A stretch of 64,000 bases of DNA from NCBI RefSeq assembly GCF_001294205.1, contig NZ_LAQT01000030.1, positions 23,167 to 87,166 on the forward strand, in the 5' to 3' direction. Positions 46,501-54,100 of this stretch are shown piece after piece. A program made the translations under genes and the position numbers. Each line of letters opens with the position of its first letter. Position 1 is the stretch's first letter. The stretch is from Amantichitinum ursilacus (GTDB taxonomy: Bacteria; Pseudomonadota; Gammaproteobacteria; Burkholderiales; Chitinibacteraceae). The notes under the pieces were generated by a model that worked only from the letters and a program-made list of their open reading frames with translations, did not search any database and was not told the origin of the DNA.

Positions 46501-47210
46501 CGCGCGGCCCACTGCCCGGCACCTTGCTGCACGACCAGCTGGAATGGCTGGCGCGCCAGGGTTTTGACTATGCCGCCACCGAGGATTTCGCCACCGCCAT
46601 GGCCGCGCGCTGCAAACGCGTGGGCTGGAGCAACCGCGAAGCCGATGTGATCGAATGGCTGCGAGCGATTGCGCTCACGCCGTTGCAACCGTTGGGCATT
46701 GCGCTGGCGCAATTGCCGCCAAAGCAAACGCTGGCGGAAATGGAGTTCTGGTTTCCCACCGCCGAACTGTTGAGCACGCGCATCGACGCCTTGTGCCGCC
46801 AATATCTGTTGCCGGAACAACCACGCCCCATCCTGGCCGCGCGTACTTTACGCGGCATGGTGAAAGGCTATGTCGATCTGGTGTTTGAACACGAAGGCCG
46901 CTATTGGCTGGTGGATTACAAATCCAATGCGCTGGGCGTGCGCGATGCCGATTACAGCGAGGGCCGTCTGGCCGCCGCCATGGCCGAACATCGTTACGAC
47001 GTGCAAGGCACGCTGTATTTGCTGGCGCTACATCGGCTGCTGCAACAACGCCTGGGCGAGCATTACAACCCCGCGCAGCATCTGGGCGGCGCGGTCTACT
47101 TTTTCTTGCGCGGCATCAACGGCCCCGAAGCGGGCTGTTATGTGTTGCCCGCGCATCCGCAACTGATCAACACGCTGGACGCCAGCCTTAAAGACCATGA
47201 GCCAGCGTAA
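43536..47210 (+). CDS. recB: Exodeoxyribonuclease V beta subunit RecB (helicase-nuclease)
   Basis: 3'-5' helicase and sole nuclease of RecBCD. 1224 residues from the ATG at 43536 (AGGA 10 bases upstream). Walker A GTGKT (31-35), UvrD-type motifs VMTFTRAATRELSDRIRARL, LIDEFQDTSPLQYRIF, GDPKQSIYGFRGADIH, TVHKSKGLEYPLVFLPF and YVAVTRARHAMW. The nuclease centre GYVDLVFE...LVDYKSN gives Asp1114, Asp1127 and Lys1129, with the same spacing as E. coli Asp1067, Asp1080 and Lys1082, so it should be active. Overlaps recC and recD. Confidence 0.97.
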   Translation: MSEAPSQPTAQALDPGTFPLWGSRLIEASAGTGKTWTIAALYVRLVLGHGDDNGFVRPLIPAEILVMTFTRAATRELSDRIRARLVEAARCFRGEAEPAAHDGFLRDLLAAWPDEHARKQAALRLALAAQGMDEAAVFTIDAWCQRMLREHAFDSGSLFNEQLVQDESELLLDATRDYWREHVYRLDAAGLEMILNIARSPAQLARKMQSVLRLNDRAQGDADFFNALSTQAAHVAQLLQAARDSWCAHADALTRAWFAARENGWLATVSYNHKTTPFEMRMDSIRVWAETGVLNHEKTSDWLRKLTPTHRSLSKAGQTADTSALDHPACHAIERWLDAVARLSDLQAGWLLHAADWIEQRMQQLKKQAGTFGFEDMLRRLDAALRGGNGVALRAQIIKQYPVALIDEFQDTSPLQYRIFDALYRVADNDAQTGLFLIGDPKQSIYGFRGADIHSYLSARRATAGRHYVLTRNFRSAEGLVAAANRLFHYAESNWPAGAFRFRTDLLSDNPLPFDRVDAQGRSEVLVGCDGALPALTFAYSTALLSSKETPRRYADLCAEQMVTLLNDPAVGFAHADGQFQRLQPADLAVLVRNGNEAALVRRALQRRGVPSVYLSDKDSVFESQQSIDILRWLTAIAAPLDAHAARAAWATATAGLALSELEALAQDDLAWDARIEQMKSLHLAWQRQGVLAMLRQWLHLLDLPARLLAQTGGERALTNLLHLAELLQSASQRLDGEQALIRWLAEQIAGDGDSGDERIVRLESDAELVQIVTVHKSKGLEYPLVFLPFAHSYRAVDRRGASVIEYLDEAGQRQVSFDLSDEALRRADAARLQEDLRLLYVAVTRARHAMWLGVAVTYAGQSPKPLLDKSALGYLLGGGSPVSEADLPLALATLQAGTPPLALLPIADEPPPFTRLQAREQAPALPPAPHYVGTIDQDWSIASFSSLIRDLRAEGIEAATSARDDTLQETPDETPVRHTDQAAWHRFPRGPLPGTLLHDQLEWLARQGFDYAATEDFATAMAARCKRVGWSNREADVIEWLRAIALTPLQPLGIALAQLPPKQTLAEMEFWFPTAELLSTRIDALCRQYLLPEQPRPILAARTLRGMVKGYVDLVFEHEGRYWLVDYKSNALGVRDADYSEGRLAAAMAEHRYDVQGTLYLLALHRLLQQRLGEHYNPAQHLGGAVYFFLRGINGPEAGCYVLPAHPQLINTLDASLKDHEPA

Positions 47211-49221
47211 ATCACACGCCGATACCTTAAGCGGCGATCTGTTTGACAGCTTGCCGCCCGCGCCGCAACTGACCGTGCCCGCGCTACTGCTCGAATTGCA
47301 AAGCTGGACCGAAGCAGGCTGGTTGCGTCGGCTCGATCTGGCCTTCGCCCGCTTTATGGCCGAACTAGACCCCAGCGCCGCACCCGAACTGATACTGGCC
47401 AGCGCGCTGGTGGCGCATATGGAAGGTCGCGGCCACAGTTGCCTGGTGCTGGCGGACTTGCTGACCGAACCGCACACCTTGCTGAACTGGCCCAGCGACG
47501 GCCTGACTGCCCTGCTGCAGACGCTGCGGCAACTGGCCAGCAGCACGCACGACTGGCTGCACGCGTTGCGCGCCAGTGCCGTGGTCACCGCCAGCGCGGC
47601 TCTCGACGCCATGCCACCCCTGGTGTTGCTGGATGGCCGCCTGTATCTACGGCGCTATTTTGATTACGAACAGCGCGTGGCCAGCCAGATTCTGGCGCGC
47701 GTGGGTGGCGCCGACGAAACCGCAGATGCAGCGACGTTGCGGCCCTTGCTGGACCGTTTGTTTGGCCAGAGCGATACGCAAGACTGGCAGAAAATCGCCT
47801 GCGCACTGGCGGCGCGCGGCCGTTTTAGTGTGATTACCGGCGGCCCCGGCACGGGCAAAACCTATACGGTGGCGCGGCTGTTGGCGCTGCTGTTTGCCAA
47901 CGCCGCGCAACAAGGCGCGGCCGACCGTCTGCGTATCGCGCTGGCGGCTCCCACCGGCAAGGCGGCGGCGCGGCTCAAGCAATCGATCGACAAAGCCCTG
48001 GCTGGCCTGCAGCAACAATTGCCCGGTCTGGCGCTGACTGAATTGGCCACGCGCATGGGCGCGGCGCGCACTTTGCATGCCTTGCTGGGCGCTCGGCCCG
48101 ATACGCGCAAGCTGCAACACCACGCCGGCAATCCACTCGATATCGATGTGCTGATCGTTGACGAAGCCTCGATGATCCACCTGGAAATGATGGCGGCGCT
48201 GCTTGATGCGCTACAGCCGCATACCACGCTGATTTTGCTGGGCGACAAAGACCAGCTGGCATCGGTCGAGGCCGGTGCGGTGCTGGGCGATTTGTGCCGC
48301 GAAGCCGAAGCCGCCGCCTATACGCCGCAAACAATGCAATGGATTGCCGCCGCCACCGGCCAGCAGCTGGATGTGCAATGGCAAGGCCACGGCAGCGCGC
48401 TGGCGCAACACACGGCGATGTTGCGCGTCAGCCGCCGTTTCTCCGGCCCGATTGGTGAACTGGCACGTGCGGTGAATGCCGGCGACGCCAGCGGCGCACT
48501 GCATATTCTGCAAGCGCCTAACGAAGGCGAAATCGGCTGGACCAACCACGCCCGGCCCACCGCCGTAGTCAACCTGGCGTTGCAAGGCCGCGACGGCGCA
48601 CCGGGTGGCTATCGCAGCTATCTGGACGTGCTGAACGCGGGCCCCACCGCCCACGCCAGCCACGACGAATGGGCGCGCCAGATCCTCACCGCCTTTGACC
48701 GCATGCGAGTGCTGTGTGCATTGCGCGATGGTGAATGGGGCGTGTCCGGGCTCAATGGCGCCATCGAAGGCGCTTTGGTGGAACGTGGTTGGTTGCGCAA
48801 ACGCGGCGAATGGTACGCCGGCCGGCCGGTGATGATTACGCGCAACGATTACGCCACCGGCGTGTTTAACGGCGACATCGGCATCGCCCTGCCCGCGCCG
48901 GGCCGCAACGAAGCGCTGCGTGTGTATTTTCTGGAAGGTGACCTGGTGCGCTCGGTGCTGGCCAGCCGCCTGGCCGATGTGGAAACCGCGTTTGCGATGA
49001 CGGTGCACAAATCGCAAGGCTCCGAATTTGAGCACACGGTGCTGGCGCTGCCCGATGAAGGCAGCCAGATTCTGACGCGCGAGCTGATCTATACCGGTAT
49101 CACCCGCGCGCGGCTGCACTTTACTCTGGTGAGCGCGGACGCCCGCGTCTTCAGCGCCGCGGTCACCCATCGCACGCGCCGCGCCAGCGGACTTGAACAA
49201 GCGTTACAGAGACCCCATTAA
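47197..49221 (+). CDS. recD: Exodeoxyribonuclease V alpha subunit RecD
   Basis: 5'-3' helicase of RecBCD. 674 residues, normal for RecD. Walker A GGPGTGKTYTVARL (about 215-225), IALAAPTGKAAARLKQSI, the DEAS motif VLIVDEASMIHLEMMAALL, LLGDKDQLASVEAGAVLGD, and C-terminal TVHKSQGSEFEHTVLALPDE and LIYTGITRARLHF. Starts 14 bp inside recB, so all three subunits are translationally coupled. Confidence 0.97.
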   Translation: MSQRKSHADTLSGDLFDSLPPAPQLTVPALLLELQSWTEAGWLRRLDLAFARFMAELDPSAAPELILASALVAHMEGRGHSCLVLADLLTEPHTLLNWPSDGLTALLQTLRQLASSTHDWLHALRASAVVTASAALDAMPPLVLLDGRLYLRRYFDYEQRVASQILARVGGADETADAATLRPLLDRLFGQSDTQDWQKIACALAARGRFSVITGGPGTGKTYTVARLLALLFANAAQQGAADRLRIALAAPTGKAAARLKQSIDKALAGLQQQLPGLALTELATRMGAARTLHALLGARPDTRKLQHHAGNPLDIDVLIVDEASMIHLEMMAALLDALQPHTTLILLGDKDQLASVEAGAVLGDLCREAEAAAYTPQTMQWIAAATGQQLDVQWQGHGSALAQHTAMLRVSRRFSGPIGELARAVNAGDASGALHILQAPNEGEIGWTNHARPTAVVNLALQGRDGAPGGYRSYLDVLNAGPTAHASHDEWARQILTAFDRMRVLCALRDGEWGVSGLNGAIEGALVERGWLRKRGEWYAGRPVMITRNDYATGVFNGDIGIALPAPGRNEALRVYFLEGDLVRSVLASRLADVETAFAMTVHKSQGSEFEHTVLALPDEGSQILTRELIYTGITRARLHFTLVSADARVFSAAVTHRTRRASGLEQALQRPH

Positions 49222-49230
49222 TGGCCGGGC

Positions 49231-49253
49231 GCGACGGTGCTACAATCCGTCGC
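49231..49253 (+). promoter_or_regulatory. Extended -10 promoter framed by an inverted repeat, upstream of a small ORF
   Basis: TGCTACAAT (49238-49246) is an extended -10 element; the 7-base arms GCGACGG (49231-49237) and CCGTCGC (49247-49253) flank it exactly and perfectly. The -35 region is poor. Confidence 0.5.
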
Positions 49254-49291
49254 GCTGTCGATCTATTGCCCCATCAACCCGGAGTAACACC

Positions 49292-49519
49292 ATGAAAACG
49301 CGTGATAAAACGCTGGTGCCGCGCAATCCGTTTGCCGTCGCCGCCAGCCTGCGCAAAGCAGGCGCCCATGAAAAAACCGAAAAGACCAAACGCCGCGACG
49401 CCCGCCAGGCCCTCAAACGCGAACTGGCCCAGGCGGATTTTAAAAAGGGGGGTTCGAAAACCAAAACGGGAGCGTTTTTAACAAACGCTCCCGTTTTGGT
49501 TTTTGCCGCAACCCACTGA
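49292..49519 (+). CDS. Small basic protein whose reading frame runs through its own terminator
   Basis: 75 residues if read to the stop at 49517. The first about 50 (KTRDKTLVPRNPFAVAASL, RKAGAHEKTEKTKRRDARQA) are Lys/Arg-rich and resemble short conserved hypothetical proteins of betaproteobacteria (possibly the DUF7230 group; not certain). GGAG 9-12 bases before the ATG, and a promoter upstream, argue that it is real. The last about 20 codons coincide with a 21-bp terminator hairpin, so most transcripts should end at about 49504, before the stop codon. The homopolymer tract TTTTAAAAAGGGGGG at 49436-49452 is a place where an indel or error would move the end into the hairpin loop. Confidence 0.65.
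   Translation: MKTRDKTLVPRNPFAVAASLRKAGAHEKTEKTKRRDARQALKRELAQADFKKGGSKTKTGAFLTNAPVLVFAATH
49457..49504 (+). terminator. Very strong terminator, located inside the small ORF
   Basis: Arms at 49457-49477 and 49483-49503 pair perfectly over 21 bp (AACCAAAACGGGAGCG in the left arm) with loop TTAAC, and end in a T-run. Confidence 0.93.
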
Positions 49520-49539
49520 ACGCCCCGTAATCCGCCCAC

Positions 49540-49573
49540 GCATAGGGTGGGTCAAGACCCACCACACAAAGCC
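49540..49573 (+). repeat. REP-type palindrome, copy 9 (forward)
   Basis: GCATAG then GGTGGGTC-AA-GACCCACC (49546-49563) then ACACAAAGCC. Perfect core and both flanks; begins 21 bp after the small ORF's stop codon. Confidence 0.8.
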
Positions 49574-49780
49574 ACCCAGCAACACGCAACCGCCCGCGCC
49601 CCCTTCCCGGCCCCCGGAAGTCGGTTCTAAACAGAAACGCCTGGAAACGTCTGGCCCCCCCCATGTGCAACACCATCACCGCAACGCAAACCGCCTCACC
49701 GTTCACGCCCGCCCAGTAAGCACCCTCACCAGGAGCCGTCCTGGTTATCGCCACGTGTGCATTTAGGCAATCTACGGTCT

Positions 49781-49858
49781 GCGCGCCACACGGCGCGCGA
49801 ATCTCCGTGTTTGTGTTTGTTGTTGGCCCGCCCGAGCAATCTGGCGGGCTATTTTTTT
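49781..49858 (+). ncRNA. Candidate small RNA 3' end: two hairpins, the second a terminator
   Basis: Hairpin 1 is GCGCGCC-ACAC-GGCGCGC (49781-49798). Hairpin 2 is GCCCGCC / GGCGGGC (49826-49849) followed by seven T (49852-49858), a good Rho-independent terminator. No protein gene ends just before it, so it may close a short non-coding transcript, but no promoter was identified. Confidence 0.4.
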
Positions 49859-49927
49859 GCCCAAAGCCCGCACGCCACCAACGCAACCAAGGCCGGGTGT
49901 AACCATCCATCCACACGCCGCCACCCT

Positions 49928-49962
49928 AAGGTGCAACCGCATTGCATGGCGGGTTGCACCTT
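49928..49962. promoter_or_regulatory. PutA-type operator upstream of putA
   Basis: AAGGTGCAACC (49928-49938) and GGTTGCACCTT (49952-49962) form a perfect 11-bp inverted repeat around ATTGCAT. Each arm holds GTTGCA, the core bound by the ribbon-helix-helix domain of E. coli PutA. It overlaps the predicted promoter, which suits autorepression. Confidence 0.75.
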
Positions 49963-49971
49963 CTGTATGCT
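49942..49971 (+). promoter_or_regulatory. Probable putA promoter
   Basis: TTGCAT (49942-49947), 18 bases, TATGCT (49966-49971); about 80 bp of leader before the start codon. Confidence 0.45.
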
Positions 49972-50057
49972 CGCACTCGTTTATGACAGTCGTTATGCCG
50001 TTGGCGTATCGCCAGCCGCTCAAAACGCGTTCGATTTCTACTGGAGCAACCGAGTCT

Positions 50058-53000
50058 ATGAGCACCACTACGCTGGGGGTCAAGCTGGATGACCTCACCC
50101 GGGATCGCCTTAAAACCGCCGCGCAGCAACTGGAGCGCACGCCGCACTGGTTGATCAAACAAGCAATTTTTAATCTGCTGGATCAGGTCGAGCGCGGCCA
50201 TCCCGTGGTGGCGCTGCCCGACGAGGCCGACGCGGCCGCAACGGATGAAGCGCCCAAGCGCGATGGCTCGGTGCAACCTTTTCTTGAATTTGCCCAGAAT
50301 GTGCAGCCGCAATCGGTGCTGCGCGCCGCCATCACCGCCGCATGGCGTCGCCCCGAAACCGAATGCATTCCGCTATTGCTGCAACAAGCGCGCATGCCCG
50401 AGGCGCAAGCCAAGGCCGCCACGCAACTGGCGCATACACTGGCGGGCAAATTGCGCGCGCAAAACCCGGGCGCCAGCCGCGAAGGCCTGGTGCAGGGTTT
50501 GATTCACGAATTCTCGCTGTCGTCGCAAGAAGGCGTGGCGCTGATGTGTCTGGCTGAAGCGCTGTTGCGCATCCCGGATAAAGCCACGCGCGATTCGCTG
50601 ATCCGCGACAAGATCGCGCGCGGCAACTGGCATTCGCATATCGGCCAAAGCCCGTCGCTGTTTGTCAACGCCGCCACCTGGGGCTTGTTGCTGACCGGCA
50701 AGCTGGTGTCCACACACACCGAATCGGGCCTGTCCACGGCGCTGACCCGCATCATCGGCAAGCGCGGCGAGCCGGTTATCCGCAAGGGCGTCGATATGGC
50801 GATGCGCTTGATGGGCGAACAGTTTGTGACGGGCGAAACCATCTCCGAAGCATTGGCCAATGCGCGCAATTTTGAGGGCCACGGTTTCCGTTACTCGTAC
50901 GACATGCTGGGCGAAGCGGCCATGACCGATGCCGATGCCCACGCCTATATGGCGTCGTACGAACAAGCCATCCGCGCCATCGGCCAGGCCTCGGGCGGGC
51001 GCGGTATTTACGAAGGCCCGGGTATTTCGATCAAGTTGTCGGCGCTGCATCCGCGCTATAGCCGCGCACAGCACGAACGCGTGATCAGCGAGCTGTATCC
51101 GCGCGTGAAGGCGCTGACCGTGCTGGCGCGCCAGTTTGATATCGGCATCAATATCGATGCCGAAGAAGCCGACCGCCTCGAAATCTCGCTCGATTTGCTC
51201 GAACGCCTGTGTTTTGAGCCCGAACTGGCCGGCTGGAACGGCATTGGTTTTGTGGTGCAGGCGTATCAAAAACGCTGCCCCTATGTGCTTGATTACATTA
51301 TTGATCTGGCCAAACGTAGCGGCCACCGCCTGATGATCCGGCTGGTGAAAGGCGCGTATTGGGATAGCGAAATCAAACGCGCGCAAATCGACGGCCTGGA
51401 AGGCTATCCGGTGTATACGCGCAAGGTTTACACCGACGTGTCGTACCTGGCCTGCGCGCGCAAACTGCTGGGTGCGCCCGAAGCGGTGTACCCGCAATTT
51501 GCCACGCACAATGCACACACGCTGGCGGCGATTTATCAGATGGCGGGCCAGAACTATTACCCCGGCCAGTATGAATTCCAGTGTCTGCACGGCATGGGCG
51601 AGCCGCTATACGAACATGTGGTGGGCAAGGCGGCCGAGGGCAAACTCAACCGTCCCTGCCGCATTTATGCGCCGGTGGGCACGCACGAAACGCTGCTGGC
51701 TTATCTGGTGCGCCGTTTGCTGGAAAACGGCGCCAATACCTCGTTCGTCAACCGCATCGCCGATCAATCGATTGCGCTGGAAGACCTGGTGGCCGACCCC
51801 GTCGTGGTGGTCGAACAAATGGCCCGGCAGGAAGGCACGCAAGGCCTGCCGCACCCGAGCATTCCGCTGCCGCGCGCCTTGTATGGCGAAGCGCGCGCCA
51901 ACAGCGCCGGGCTGGATCTGGCCAACGAGCAACGTCTGGCGTCGCTGTCCGCCGCCTTGTTAACCGACCACGCCTGGCTGGCCACGCCGCCCCACGCCGC
52001 CGCAGGAGAGAAACAAGCCGTGCGCAATCCGGCCGATCACCGGGATGTGGTGGGCTATGTGGTCGAGGCCGCGCTGGACGACGTGGCCGCCGCCCTCACC
52101 CGCGCGCAGAACGCCGGCCCGATCTGGCAAGCCACGCCCGCCGTCACCCGCGCTGCCTTGCTGGAACGCGCTGCTGATCTGATGGAAGCCGAGATGCAAA
52201 CGCTGATGGGCCTGATCGTGCGCGAAGCAGGCAAGACGCTGAGCAACGCGATTGCCGAAGTGCGCGAAGCGGTCGACTTTTTGCGTTATTACGCGGCGCA
52301 AGTGCGCGGCAGCTTTAGCAACGACACGCATCGCCCGCTCGGCCCCGTGGTCTGCATCAGCCCATGGAATTTTCCGCTGGCCATCTTTACTGGCCAGGTG
52401 GCCGCCGCGCTGGCTGCCGGCAATACCGTGCTGGCCAAACCAGCCGAGCAAACGCCGTTGATCGCCGCCCAGGCCGTGCGCATTCTGCACGAAGCCGGCG
52501 TGCCGCAAGACGCGGTGCAATTGCTGCCGGGCCAGGGCGAAACCGTCGGCGCGGCGCTGGTGGGCGACGCGCGCGTCAAAGGCGTGATGTTTACCGGCTC
52601 GACCGAAGTGGCGCGCATTCTGCAACGCAATCTGGCGGGCCGGCTGGATGCACATGGCCAACCGATACCGCTGATTGCCGAAACCGGCGGCCAGAACGCG
52701 ATGATTGTTGATTCGTCCGCGCTGGCCGAACAGGTGGTGGGCGATGTGCTGGCTTCGGCGTTTGATAGCGCGGGCCAACGCTGCTCGGCGCTGCGCGTGC
52801 TGTGTTTGCAAGAAGACGTGGCCGATCGTGTGTTGACCATGCTCAAAGGCGGTCTGGCCGAACTGGTGGTGGGCAACCCCGACCGCCTGGCCACCGACGT
52901 GGGCCCGGTGATCGACGCCGAGGCGCAACGCAATATCAATAGCCATATCGATGCGATGCGCGCGCGCGGGCGCAAGGTGCATCAGGTGCAAACCGGCGCG

Positions 53001-54008
53001 GCCTGCAATCAGGGCAGTTTTGTGCCGCCCACGCTGATCGAGCTGGATAGCCTGGCCGAACTGGAACGCGAGATTTTCGGCCCGGTCTTGCACGTGGTGC
53101 GGTGGCAACGCACGGCGGACCAGGCGGGGCTGGATGCGTTGATTGATGACATCAACGGCACCGGCTATGGCCTGACCCTGGGCATCCATACCCGCATCGA
53201 CGAAACCATCGCGCACATTGTCGAACGCGCGCAGGTGGGCAATCTGTACGTTAACCGCAATATCGTGGGCGCCGTGGTGGGCGTGCAGCCGTTTGGCGGC
53301 GAAGGCCTGTCGGGCACCGGCCCCAAAGCGGGCGGCCCGCTGTATCTGCATCGCCTGCTCAGCAGTTGCCCGCGCGATACGCTGCATGCCGCCGTGCTGC
53401 TGACCTCGGGCAACGGCGCACCGTTTGAAACCGCCGCCCGCGAGCAATTGCTGCAACCGTTGCAAGCGCTGGCGCAATGGTCGGCCCAGCACGCGCCGCA
53501 GCATGTGGCCTTGTGCGAACGCCTGAGCGCCGCCACCGCCGTCGGCGCGGCGGTCACCCTGCCCGGCCCCACCGGCGAACGCAATACCTACACGCTGCTG
53601 CCGCGCGAACACGTGCTGTGCGCACTACCCGCCAACGGATCACGCGACGATCTGCTGGCGCAAATTGCCACGGTACTGGCCGTGGGTAGCAAGGCCGTAG
53701 TGCTGGATGGCCCGTATGCCGCCGTGGTGCGCGAGTTACCGAAAGCCGTGCAAGCGCGCATTGATGTGCAGCCCGCCGGCAGCGATCTGGCCACGCTGAA
53801 CATCGACGCCGTGTTGCACCATGGCGATGCCGACCAGCTATTGGCGCTGACCGCCGCCATGGCGCAACGCAGCGGCCCGATTGTAAGCGTGCAAGGCCTG
53901 GCGCCGGGCGAGGATGGCTTTGCACTGGAACGCCTGCTGATCGAACGCTCACTGTCGGTGAACACCGCCGCTGCCGGCGGCAACGCCAGCCTGATGACCA
54001 TCAGCTAA
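50058..54008 (+). CDS. putA: Trifunctional PutA: proline dehydrogenase, P5C dehydrogenase and autorepressor
   Basis: Oxidises proline to glutamate in two steps and represses its own gene when proline is absent. 1316 residues from the ATG at 50058, close to the 1320 of E. coli PutA. N-terminal ribbon-helix-helix (TTTLGVKLDDLTRDRLKTAA, RTPHWLIKQAIFNLLDQVE) shows it is the trifunctional type; the PRODH barrel has GPGISIKLSALHPRYSRAQ, INIDAEEADRLEISLDLLE and LIRLVKGAYWDSEIKRAQ-like text; the ALDH domain has ISPWNFPLAIFTGQVAAALA, TGSTEVAR, Glu875 (AETGGQNAM) and catalytic Cys912 (GQRCSALR). A visible operator lies upstream. No putP neighbour. A terminator follows that overlaps thpR. Confidence 0.97.
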   Translation: MSTTTLGVKLDDLTRDRLKTAAQQLERTPHWLIKQAIFNLLDQVERGHPVVALPDEADAAATDEAPKRDGSVQPFLEFAQNVQPQSVLRAAITAAWRRPETECIPLLLQQARMPEAQAKAATQLAHTLAGKLRAQNPGASREGLVQGLIHEFSLSSQEGVALMCLAEALLRIPDKATRDSLIRDKIARGNWHSHIGQSPSLFVNAATWGLLLTGKLVSTHTESGLSTALTRIIGKRGEPVIRKGVDMAMRLMGEQFVTGETISEALANARNFEGHGFRYSYDMLGEAAMTDADAHAYMASYEQAIRAIGQASGGRGIYEGPGISIKLSALHPRYSRAQHERVISELYPRVKALTVLARQFDIGINIDAEEADRLEISLDLLERLCFEPELAGWNGIGFVVQAYQKRCPYVLDYIIDLAKRSGHRLMIRLVKGAYWDSEIKRAQIDGLEGYPVYTRKVYTDVSYLACARKLLGAPEAVYPQFATHNAHTLAAIYQMAGQNYYPGQYEFQCLHGMGEPLYEHVVGKAAEGKLNRPCRIYAPVGTHETLLAYLVRRLLENGANTSFVNRIADQSIALEDLVADPVVVVEQMARQEGTQGLPHPSIPLPRALYGEARANSAGLDLANEQRLASLSAALLTDHAWLATPPHAAAGEKQAVRNPADHRDVVGYVVEAALDDVAAALTRAQNAGPIWQATPAVTRAALLERAADLMEAEMQTLMGLIVREAGKTLSNAIAEVREAVDFLRYYAAQVRGSFSNDTHRPLGPVVCISPWNFPLAIFTGQVAAALAAGNTVLAKPAEQTPLIAAQAVRILHEAGVPQDAVQLLPGQGETVGAALVGDARVKGVMFTGSTEVARILQRNLAGRLDAHGQPIPLIAETGGQNAMIVDSSALAEQVVGDVLASAFDSAGQRCSALRVLCLQEDVADRVLTMLKGGLAELVVGNPDRLATDVGPVIDAEAQRNINSHIDAMRARGRKVHQVQTGAACNQGSFVPPTLIELDSLAELEREIFGPVLHVVRWQRTADQAGLDALIDDINGTGYGLTLGIHTRIDETIAHIVERAQVGNLYVNRNIVGAVVGVQPFGGEGLSGTGPKAGGPLYLHRLLSSCPRDTLHAAVLLTSGNGAPFETAAREQLLQPLQALAQWSAQHAPQHVALCERLSAATAVGAAVTLPGPTGERNTYTLLPREHVLCALPANGSRDDLLAQIATVLAVGSKAVVLDGPYAAVVRELPKAVQARIDVQPAGSDLATLNIDAVLHHGDADQLLALTAAMAQRSGPIVSVQGLAPGEDGFALERLLIERSLSVNTAAAGGNASLMTIS

Positions 54009-54040
54009 AGCGCGGGCCGCCAGACGACACGGCGCAAGCA

Positions 54041-54100
54041 AGACGGGGCGTAGCGGCATGGGCTAATCTGAAGCCCATGACCGCCACGCCCCGTCTTTTT
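54041..54100 (+). terminator. putA terminator that contains the thpR start codon
   Basis: Left arm 54041-54064 pairs with 54072-54096 in three blocks (11, 4 and 8 bp; 23 pairs, one mismatch, one bulge) and is followed by T at 54096-54100. The thpR ATG (54077-54079) is in the stem. Confidence 0.8.

Larger units (their letters stand above)
49520..50057. other. Non-coding stretch between the small ORF and putA
   Basis: 538 bp. In order: REP copy 9 (49540-49573), a C-rich stretch, two adjacent hairpins of which the second is a terminator (49781-49858), then the putA operator and promoter (49928-49971) and a leader of about 80 bases. Confidence 0.6.

Noticed and set aside
49663..49719. 18-codon Thr-rich peptide (ATG at 49663) upstream of a terminator, like an attenuation leader
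   Set aside because: No ribosome site, and the downstream gene is proline catabolism, which does not fit threonine attenuation.
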